Origin: Oehlia diaphana
Lineage: Eukaryota; Glomeromycota; Glomeromycetes; Glomerales; Glomeraceae
Reading direction: 5' to 3'
DNA length: 28,327 bases
Assembly (NCBI GenBank): GCA_003833135.1
Contig: QZLH01000608.1
Location: 13,192 to 41,518 of the forward strand
Each line of letters starts with the position of its first letter. Position 1 is the stretch's first letter. Below are positions 10,157-19,962 of the stretch, piece after piece. The notes beneath the pieces were generated by a model. The model was given only the letters and a program-made list of their open reading frames with translations. It was not told the origin of the DNA and made no database searches. Both the position numbers and the translations under genes were made by a program.

Positions 10157-13100
10157 AAAAAAACGTATTCGAAGGAAATAGCGATGAAGACAATCGTATA
10201 TTGGATATTGAGAAAGAAAACCAATTTGCCATTTGGAAAAATAATTTTAATTTAAGCCAAAAATTGAGTCTTGACCAAATTCAAGATTATGCTTTTGTAG
10301 ATTATATTTTTAACTCTATTGAGATTCGTAACTTTAAAGATAAAGTAATGGAATATCAACATTTATTGGATCTTCATAATGACGTCACAGTTTGTGCATC
10401 AAATTTCGAATATATCGTCAATAATATTGACGATAAACTAAAGGAAAAACGACTCTTCTTATGTCTCCTTTTAGGATATCATATTTTAAGACAAGATTTG
10501 AATTATGAACTACCGACGTCCTTTTCATCAGAATTATTGCTCGACGCGCTTGATAACTACAAGCAAGAAATATTTCCTTCAGATGCCAAAATTCTGTTTC
10601 ATGCCGCTATTACAAGTTTGATCCTACATAATGCCTTTCAATATCAATTCCACTGGCTTAAAATTTTTACGCTTATGGCAACAATTGATCCTAAATATAA
10701 TTTCATCTATCACTTAAATACTTTAAAGTATCCCAATGATGATTTATTAGAAAAATTTATTAAGGAAGTAGAAATTATTAGTCCTCATATTAAGAATATT
10801 GACTTCAATATCTACGTTAAAATTGCAAAGAAATTAGTTATTTTCATCATAATTAAAAGCTTTTATTCATATTTCTTTCTTTTTTTTGATAGTGGTTAAT
10901 TCAATTATGCCATAATAATGACTCTCTTTTCAAATTATGGAATGATATTCTTGCACATAATAACGAAATCGATAAAAACATATTCAAGATTTTCATTGAT
11001 CAAGTTCAAAAAAACATCTCTAATAGCGATTCTGTTGCTTTAGAAGCCGATTTTAATAGAATTCCAAAGAATTGTCATGATGACGTTACTGAAGTTTTCC
11101 GAAATCATATTTTATTTTTACTTGAAAATCCAATTCAGAAATGGGAAAATCGAGATATTTTTGTTATACAAAAACTTCCCCAAAACGACGGCTTAAATTG
11201 GTCAGATGAAGATGGCATAATCTCATTAGAATATATATCTCAGTCTCGTAGTTTGGAATTATTAAATATATTTCCTGAAATTTTGGATAACTTTTTTCGA
11301 AAAAATATTTCCGATACTAAAAAAAAAAGATTACCAAGTATTTGTACAAATTGGTTTACACTTCTTCTGTTTAAACTAAGCGTAAATGAGAAAAATATTT
11401 CAAACGAAGTCAACTTTATATCTTTAATATTTCAACAATTAGAACGTATGCATCCTTTACTTAGTCATCGAAAGAATATTTGGCAAAATCTCACTACAAT
11501 TGTTGTAAAAAAAGTAAAGTCACGTCCTGAATCTCAAATAATCGATGCCATAAAATTGATAGGCCAGATAAAAGAACAAGAGGTTAAAGAATTATTTTCC
11601 GATATAATTAAAGAAGTAGTATTTAATAAAACTATTCAACAAATTAATGATCGATTGATTGGTAAAATATTTACGATTTGCGGTTGCAAAGGCAGCAAAA
11701 TATTAAAAGTTCTAAACACGTAAGATTTGTTTATTGAACTCGTAATGAATTATTGCATATTAATATTTATATTATTTATTTATAAATCTTTTAGAATGAT
11801 TGAAGATATTTTATGCTATATTTTGGACGAATTACAAAGAAATACAAATGTATCTGGCGCTTCAGAGCAATATATGAGTATTATAAAGTCTAGTAAATTT
11901 TTAATTCTCATATTAAATTCTACCGGTAGTGTAGAAAGACTCAATGCAAATTCATATTTACAACATATTCAAATGTCTATCATTGAACTTAATAGATTAC
12001 TTATAGAAAAAACGATAAATTTACAATTACTACAACAGCTTTTGAAATATTCAGATGAACAATTGTTTCAATATTTTGATGAAATTATTGGAAAGAAGTC
12101 TCTAGGCCATTTGACTATTTCTCAAGACGAAATCGCAAAACTTAGAAAATTATATCACGATTATGAACTTAAACTCGATCAACTTCTTAAGTTTTATAAT
12201 AACCATTGTTCAGCATCTAAAGTTACGGGCGTAAATAATTTTATTCAAGACATAAAAAATCGTATGCAAAATTTACATAAGGTTATTTTGAATAAATCGA
12301 TTTTATCAGATCATTGGAAGTTACACGAGAAAACTTTAGACAGTGCAAAGCGTTGTTACAAATTTGGTCAATCTCAAATTTTCAACAATATCTTTGAAGT
12401 TTATCTTAGGGAAGATGATGCTGCAATAAATGTAGAATATATAGCACAAATATTAACACCAGCCGTTTTTAAAAAATATGATGCCCTTTGTAAGGAATGG
12501 GAAAAATTCAAATGTTCAGATGCGTCTTTGAAAAATATTACAAATGTTGATGTAGAAATTGAATTAATTGAATATTCTAGTTCTTCTAAAAACCAGAAGT
12601 TTGCACAAGCTCTTAAAAATCTTTCGAAGATACCTCAGTGGATTGAAAGATTTGAGCATTTGAAAAAAGTTGTAAAAATTTTCAAAGTGCCACATAATGA
12701 AGATGATTGGTTGTCAAAATCAATTCGTATTTTAAAAGATGATTCCGTGACACTTCGCGTATTAAATAATTTTTTTGATTACCTTGATAAAAATCATTCT
12801 GTTAGTCAAGGTTGTTGGGGTTTGATAAAAGAATTATCAATTGCCAAAGAACTTATGGTTTTTCTACAAATAATCGGCAAATTTGATACCAGAAAATTGT
12901 TAAATTACGTAAATAACGTTGACAAGCATTTAGATATTCAAGAAGATACAATTTCATCACTTATTCAAGTCGAGCAATTTTTATTCCCACTTATGAATAA
13001 AGATAAAGTAGAAAATATCGATGAGCTTTTGAAAGAATTACAGGATGTTATAATAAAGAATTCCTCTTTAGGGGGAAAGGTAGCATTATGTAATAACTAC

Positions 13101-13540
13101 AGTATGACATTACGAATGATGTACAATACCATTTTAAATCGTGGCGAAGTCACTAAGGAAAATATTAAGAATATTGTACTTAATGGAATATATATTTTTG
13201 TACGTGATGAAAGGAAAGACAAATGTTTAGTTTCATTGAAATATTCTTCCAACGTAATGTATAATTTAAATGAAATCTTGGATTTACGCGTACGAGCTTT
13301 ATCAATAGCAAAAAAAGATACCGATAGTAAAAGCATAGATGATATTTTAAATGATTATGATACCGTTATGGATGATTTTATTGTTCAAGTTAATGTAGCA
13401 CAAGAAATAATCGTCGCAGTGTCTATGCTAATTCAACTAGGACATTTTCATTTTGGTAATAAAAATTTTGAAAAGAAATTACAAGGGACAAATAATATGG
13501 AAGATTATCTTAAATTTCTAAATAATGAACTTGGAAAATG
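10156..13540 (+). other. RNF213-like stalk region (first three exons of the plus copy)
   Basis: The frame is open through three exons joined by introns of 56 and 75 nt, covering about 1,080 codons of predicted alpha-helical, Leu/Asn/Lys-rich sequence. Blocks shared with the minus copy include LPTSFSSELLLDALDNY, HLNTLKYPND and LPSICTNWFTLLL. The exon boundaries match those of the minus copy, which confirms the gene structure. The first intron uses a poor donor (GTTATT) where the minus copy has GTAAGT. No ATG precedes the homology, and the next in-frame ATG is near 10347. Confidence 0.75.
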
Positions 13541-13611
13541 GTAATTATATTGTCTATAGTTAATAATTTATTTAGTAATAATTAATAAGTTATAATTTTA
13601 CAAATTTATAG

Positions 13612-15507
13612 GAAAGATATAGTTGATCGTGCGCGAGAGAGATGTTATTATCTAACGTTCTTTTCTGTTCGTCATATTTTAACACTCTATGATTACTTCA
13701 CATCGGAAAAATTAGATAAGAAAAATGAAGAAGAATGCAAAATATTGATTAGTTTTGTAAATAGTAAGGCCCAATTACCTTCTCGTAATGAAGTTGTATT
13801 ATGTGGATCAAAAGATGATCCCGAAACTCTTCATAAAATCGGTGACGAATTAAAAAGGATTTTTGAAGATAGTCCAAAACAAATGCGTAAATTTAATGTT
13901 ACTGGACAACGCGTAATGTCGGACATTCAGTTGTTACAAAAGGCAAATTGTTTGTCGCTGCTTGTACAGATAGTCCACGAATTCCTAATGTAATTATGTC
14001 ACTATATGCTAATCACGGATATTATCCAGAACCATGGCAACTCTTAGTATGTAATTCTTTAACCACGATGGAAGAACTCATGATTTTCATCAAAAGAAGT
14101 TTTTTTGCACCAAATAATGGATACAATAATCACTTGTTTTGTATTGCAAATCTAGAATTGTTAGATTTTGAATTGCAATATAATTTAGTCAATCAAATTA
14201 AAGCAATGCAGAAATTACATGATCAGGAGACTAATTATCTATTAGCGCTTATTTGTTACAAAAAGACTGGAATGCACCACTATATTTTAGACCAATTCTC
14301 TCAAGATGTTCACGAAACTAATGGTTTGAGCACTGAAAAGATGAGAGAAGTTTATCGAAAATTATGTCAAAGCATTATACGCGTTTCATCTGATTTATCA
14401 GGCCAGGGAAAAACTGAATGGATTAAAAAAGCCAGCTTCACTAAAAAGAAAATATTACGTAGTTTCTTAATAAGCGATGGTATGGGGTTTGACAAACTTG
14501 TAAGTCAATTCAAAGAATGTAAGCTACAGCCAACGGAGAGTATGCATATCAATATTGTGTCAACAGACCATCCTGAAGACGTCAACATGTTCTTATTCGA
14601 GTTATTAACTTTGGGAATGGTTTCTACTAATGTCGATATAGCTTGTCTACCTTCGCTAGAAACACCTACATTTGTATTTATTGAAATAGCTTCAACCGTA
14701 GAGTATATATTGTTTAATCACTTAACTTGGAATATTAAAAATTTAAGCGTTTCCCAAGAAATTAATAGTCCAATTCAGATTGTTTGTCATTATTTGGGCC
14801 TATTGGATTGCAATAAAATAGATAACAAAGAAATCCATTTCCGAACGAATGATGCAACCAAAAAGCCATTATCTGCGGAGCGCTGTCAATTTCTTATTGA
14901 TAAATATATTTTTAACAATAACATTAAAGTTGTTTATTCGTTTAGATTTTTTGAAATATTTATTAATGTACTTATGGATCAATTAGTTCGATTATCATCC
15001 AACCAACACTTTTCTTTAAATAATTTAGGTAATCTAAAATTAATTGTAGAAGAGGCTAATATTGCTTTAATATTAAGAATTTTAATAGGTATTTCAAAAG
15101 ATTTTGCAGCTAGATCTAATAAAAGCAGAGCGACAGAACTAGAATCTATAGCTGCTGATGGTAGAAATTTTGTTCAATGGGATGATTTTAATAATTTTGT
15201 ATTATTTTTCAACTCCCAAGCTCAAGACACTATAACACTTTTATACAGTGATAGAACGAAAGCTTATGATAACGCTAGGTTATTATTAAAAAGTGATCAT
15301 CCAAATTGGAAATTAGATGATTATAGTACAATGTCCGAAAATGAGATTTTAATGAAATTAGAAAGAATGGCTCGTAGATCAACACAAAAATTAAGTCTAC
15401 CAGAATATGCTCTATCTAGCGATAACTTGATAAAGATGGCGTTAATTCTTTTAAGAGTACGATCGAACGTTCCGGTCGTAATTTGTGGTGAAGCGGGATG
15501 TGGCAAG
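13612..15507 (+). other. RNF213-like segment reaching the AAA3 Walker A motif
   Basis: The segment opens in phase from the exon ending at 13540. Near 13937 the frame shifts by one base in an A-run. The shifted frame then continues with PEPWQLLVC, SLTTMEELMIF and a glycine-rich SGQGKTEWI (about 14398-14424) that sits where an earlier AAA-like module starts. It ends with VVICGEAGCGK, split by an intron exactly inside the AAA3 Walker A (GEAGCGK followed by TSLI from the next exon). Confidence 0.7.
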
Positions 15508-15575
15508 GTAAATATAATATATTCAAAATTTCTTTTTATTGTTATCGGTATTTATAAAAATTTAATTCTTTTTAG

Positions 15576-16983
15576 ACAAGTTTGATTGCTTATTTGGCTA
15601 TAATGGTAGAAGTTCAATTTCAGACTCTTAATCTTCATGCTGGAATCGATGAAAATACTTTTATGATGTTCATTAATTATGCTATGAAAAAGGCGGAAAA
15701 GGGAGAGATCTGGTTATTATTTAACGGAATTAACACTTGCAATCATAAAGAATTACTTGCAGATCTAATATCTCACAGAATGTTTAATGGTAAATACATA
15801 CATCCAAATATTCGTTTATTCTCTACCTGTAATCCATATCGTCTTCGTACAGGAGCTCAAAGTAAAGCAGTTGATTTGACGACTAAAGTTAAGAAATACG
15901 AAGAAAAAAGTAATCTTGTTTATCAAGTCACACCACTTCCCGATCAAATTTTGGATTATGTTTTTGATTATGGTATCCTAAACTCGAAAGATGAATTGAA
16001 GTATATTCAAATTATGGTTGAAAAAGAATTAAAAAAATTAGCTCATCCTCTATTTGTCGAGCTATTATCCGCTTCTCAAAGATTTATTCGAAAAGTTGAG
16101 GAGCCATATAGTGTTAGCTTACGCGATGTTAAACGAGCTATAACATTAGTGAAATTCTTTTATAACTCCCTTGAGAAACGCCAAGCTTACAGGAGAAGAC
16201 ATGCACACCCACCATCTGAAAATCTTACTATAACGACTAGATCTTATGTTTTAGCACTAAGCTTTTGTTACTACTTTCGATTATATGAACAAGATTTACG
16301 TAAACAATACCATCATGACATGGGACAAATATTTCAAACCCATAATTTTGACTTAGGAGAAGATGTATTTGCTGGAATCATTCGCGAGGAACAGGAATAC
16401 TATATTAATAGAATGGAAATTCCTTCTAATGTAGCTATAAATGAAGCTTTATCGGAAAATATTTTAGTTATGATTGTGTGCATTTTGACACGCATTCCTC
16501 TATTCCTTATTGGAGCACCCGGTTTCTTCAAAATCTTTAGCAATTAATCTTATAAGTTCGAATTTAAATGGATTTAATTCACGTGATGAGTATTTTAGAA
16601 CTTTACCTCAGATTTACTTAATTACGCATCAAGGATCTTTGTCTTCAACAGCTGATGATATAATAAATGTTTTTGATAAAGCAAAAAAATATCAGGAAAC
16701 AGATTCCAAGGAATTCCCTATTATTGGTGTAGTATTACTTAATGAAGGTAATTTTCGTTCTATTTTGATATCTTCTTATGTTATATTTAAATAAAGTCAT
16801 TGTTCGAACAATCATTATTTATTCAGTCGGTTTAGATGGAATGAGTCCTTCCGATCCGTTAAGCGTACTTCATTCTCTTCTTGAACCAAGCTATCCAGAT
16901 ACAAAACTAACTGTTGCAGTGATAGGAATATCTAATTGGCGTCCCGATAATAGCAAAATTAGTCGTGCAATACTTGTTCAGAG
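15576..16983 (+). other. RNF213-like AAA3 and AAA4 modules with altered Walker B motifs
   Basis: AAA3: TSLI completes Walker A. At the Walker B position the sequence reads WLLFNGINTCNH (15711-15740), with Asn-Gly where AAA proteins carry Asp-Glu. The sensor-like LFSTCNPYR follows. AAA4: GAPG then SSKSLAI is interrupted by an extra T at 16524. The Walker B reads VVLLNE (16729-16746), with Asn for Asp, and continues after a 79-nt intron as VGLDGMSPSDP. ISNWRPDNSKISRA follows as the arginine-finger-side block. Even if the frame were intact, ATP hydrolysis by both modules would be doubtful. Confidence 0.7.
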
Positions 16984-17066
16984 GTATAAATATAAAATTA
17001 ATTTTGAATTTAGTTGCATATAATTTTAATATTTATTTATAAAATTTCCTATATTTATTTATACAG

Positions 17067-18985
17067 ACCACAATTACATATGAATGATCTAGTTTCAACT
17101 ACTGTGCATTTGTTAAATATTGAACTTGGAGATCAAAGAGACACATTAGAATTTTTGCCTAAAGCATATTTATATTATGAAAAATGTGGTCAAATTTTGC
17201 CTAACTTTCATGGCCTTCATGATTATTATGCATTGGTCAAACAACTTTCATTAGATGAAATGACTCCGGAGAATATCCAAACTGCATTAGCCCGCAATTT
17301 TGGAGGGATGGAAAATAATGTCAAATTGTATGAGAAATATTTTGGAAACGTACTTAAGATGTATAATAATCATGAACCATGGGTCTATAAATCAATTCCG
17401 ATTGAAAAGTTGATCAATTTAGATCTAGAAGACCCTGATGCGCGTCATCTAATGGTTATTGGTAGAAACGATACGATCGTAAATTTATTAACTCGTCAGT
17501 TAAAAGTGAAAAACTTGGATCCTGTTGTAATTTTAGGATCACAATTTTCTAGCGACCGCGATGATTACTTATACAACGGTTTAAGTAAAATTTTGGTAAT
17601 AATATTTTTTTTTATTTGTGATTGTTTCAATTCATTTTTATAAATATATAAATGAACATTTTTTTTTTCAGATGTGCATCGAAGAAGGAAGATTATTGGT
17701 CCTAGCAAATTTAGAAACAATTTATGGTAACATTTCGTTAACATTACATTTCTAAACGAAGCAGATGATTCATTTCTTTTTATAATTAATAGAAAGACTC
17801 TACGATTTATGGAATCGAAATTATATTGTAACTGGAAGTAAAGAAAACGCCAAATACTTTATTAGAGTTGCGCTCGGAGCACACACTAATCTTATGCAAG
17901 TATATTATTTAGTCATTTTGTTTTAAGATACTTTTTAAATTAATTTTAAGTTAATTTAATTAGTTATGTTTCGCCAAACTTTAAATGTATTCTTGTTATG
18001 GATGAAAAGGACTTGTCTTCTGTTGAATCTTCATTTCTCAGTCGGTTTGAAAAACAAAAAATGTCGATTAATGACATGCTTAATGATAGGCAAAAATCAC
18101 TTGTCGAGGGTTTAAAATATTGGACAAAACGAATGACAACCTATGTTGGAGCTAATCCAGTAACTAAATTACTTAATAAATTCACCCAGTAGGATCTATT
18201 CATTGGATTTGACAAAGATGAAACATTACAAAGTTTAGTTATTGATACTACAAAGAATAATCCTGAAGCTGAAATAATGAGATTTTAGAAAATTGCAAGG
18301 AATGTTTAGTTGCAATAGCGTCTTCTGACGGAATTATAAGAGTTGAACAATCAATGTTAGAACGAGATGAAGCTGATCGATGGAAGCATGTTTATTACTA
18401 TATACAAAACCATGACAGCCTTTATGATTATTTTTATACTTCGTTTAATCAAGAAAGATTGTTGACAAAGTCATTTAGTGATTGTCAACAGATTCAGAAA
18501 GTCATTTAGTGATTGTCAACAGATTCAGAAAGTCATTTAGTGATTGTCAACAGATTCAGAAAGTCATTTAGTGATTGTCAACACATTCTCTAGTATTAAT
18601 ACGGATGTTAAATGTTGTTTACAAGGACTCGTAAAGTGTCAAGTTGATACATTATCAGCTTTCAAGACAGAAGTTCAATTTTCAAATTGGGTAATAATTT
18701 ATTATATTACATACACTTTGTATAATCTTAATTATAATAACCGATTTAAACTTGTAGGTGGAACATTTCTGGTTAAAATCAACTGATAACATGTTAATTC
18801 TCCAATGTGATGTAACTACCGTTAATGCTAGATGTATTAAGCTAGCTAAATTCATCATCGAACAATTTCGGAATGAATACATAGCAAAGGAGGATTACAC
18901 TAAACAAGAGAAACATGCATGTATCATTCTTCATATCCACCGAAATCAAAGTTTAACTTTATCTTTTAATTTCATGTGTGGCTGG
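17067..18985 (+). other. RNF213-like post-AAA4 region, heavily damaged
   Basis: Intact blocks are NFHGLHDYYALVKQL, ALARNFGGMENN, DARHLMVIG, DPVVILGSQF and, in later small exons, ILVMDEKD and RFEKQKMSINDML. All lie in the order seen in RNF213 family proteins. From 18190 the reading is broken by TAG, then by a frame change, then by four copies of a 31-bp repeat. It resumes with LVIVNTFSSINTDVK and runs through one more intron (18691-18757) to CGW at 18985, after which no family similarity remains. Confidence 0.7.
18469..18592 (+). repeat. 31-bp tandem repeat (four units) in a former exon
   Basis: Units start at 18469, 18500, 18531 and 18562, each beginning AGTCATTTAGTGATTGTCAA. The first three are identical and the last diverges after the first 22 bases. 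Because 31 is not a multiple of three, each unit moves the reading frame by one and stop codons appear. Confidence 0.95.
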
Positions 18986-19962
18986 ATGTATAAAAAGGTG
19001 ATGTCCCGGCTAGTGAACCCTTTTATCTGCCTCATGCAAGTAAAAAAGCAAAAAAAATTCAAATCAATCAAGCTTACCATTATTAAAATCATTGATATTA
19101 ACAATCAACAAACTTGTATTTTCCGTGAAGTATTAGAAGGTATGTTGGTTTTATTGCTCGGCTAGCTTCTTGAAACATGTAATCACGATCTTAATCGATT
19201 TTCCGCTATAGATGTTCCATAATAAAACGGACATATTGCTCTTCTTGTTATATATCGGCATTTTGATCTTCGCCGAGAAAATCACTGACCATCATCACGC
19301 GTAAATAGACGCAGTCACATGAATCAGCATCTTCACGTGCCGAATTCTTAAAACTTTGCGCAGTATCGTACTGGCGATAACGTAGAAAAAATTAAGCAAT
19401 AAATATCTTGTGTATGAGCGGAATGGAATTATGTGAAAATGAATCGTGATGGTAAGTGTAAATCGTTATTGTATTATTTTTTTTACCTCAGTTGCTAATA
19501 CTTCCGTAATTATAATATAGGTTCGAAATTTCTTAATCTCCGAGAAGTTCTCTTTCGAGAAATAACTTTTTATATAGTCTGTGTGTTTGAGAGATATATA
19601 GATAGACAAAAATTCTGTAAATACAGGTGGGATAATTTATTTCGGAAATCTAGTATAGTAAAAGGCTGTGGGGGTAAGAATCACGTAATTAGCAATAGAA
19701 GTAGTTATAGATACTTTTCGTCAAAAATATAATAACTTGATTCTGGGACTCGCATTAAATGGCCTAGGATCCGCGTACTCCCTCCCTCTTTGATAGCATC
19801 ATACATTTCACGCTTCTCATGTATATTAATAAAATTTCGCAAAAAAAAGATGATCAAAGCTTGTGCGACAATCGATTTCTTTATTAATACGTTGCAAATT
19901 TTTTCTTTTTCTGAATGAACTGTGCAACTGTTAACACATTTTTTTCGTATAAATAAATAACC
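18986..19962. other. Intergenic region and presumed promoter of the Crinkler-type gene
   Basis: An open continuation of the last RNF213-like exon runs to 19165, but its composition and lack of similarity suggest non-coding sequence. No gene is supported. The 60 bases before 19963 are AT-rich (CGTATAAATAAATAACC just before the ATG) and may contain a TATA-like element or a short leader. Confidence 0.45.

Larger units (their letters stand above)
10152..18985 (+). pseudogene. RNF213-like (mysterin) giant AAA protein, 5'- and 3'-truncated pseudogene
   Basis: Exons by GT-AG introns: 10156-10836, 10893-11719, 11795-13540, 13612-15507, 15576-16747, 16827-16983, 17067-17595, 17672-17726, 17793-17899, about 17959-18690 and 18758-18985. 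In order they encode the helical stalk, AAA-like modules with P-loops, and the region after AAA4 ending in HACIILHIHRNQ and FNFMCGW. In RNF213 the RING/E3 module lies beyond this, and I do not find it here. The start codon and CBM20 core are missing at the 5' junction. Lesions seen: a base lost in the A-run near 13937; an extra T at 16524; a phase problem at about 17959; TAG at 18190-18192; a frame change near 18275; and a 31-bp tandem expansion at 18469-18592. Automatic annotation may split this into several genes. About seven residues in ten match the minus copy by eye in the shared stalk. Function as an E3 ligase is lost. Confidence 0.8.

Noticed and set aside
10152..10232. Extension of the minus RNF213-like reading upstream of 10151
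   Set aside because: This part is the complement of the plus copy's first codons. It is open by chance across the inversion junction and is not a real N-terminus.
12300..12420. Possibility that the minus and plus RNF213-like copies are one gene duplicated by assembly error
   Set aside because: Protein-level differences of about three in ten residues and different intron sequences rule out a mirror artefact of a single locus, although a chimeric join is still possible.
19535..19565. GAA/TTC words resembling a heat-shock element (GAAGTTCTCTTTCGAGAA)
   Set aside because: The spacing between GAA and TTC is one base, not the two needed for the standard element.
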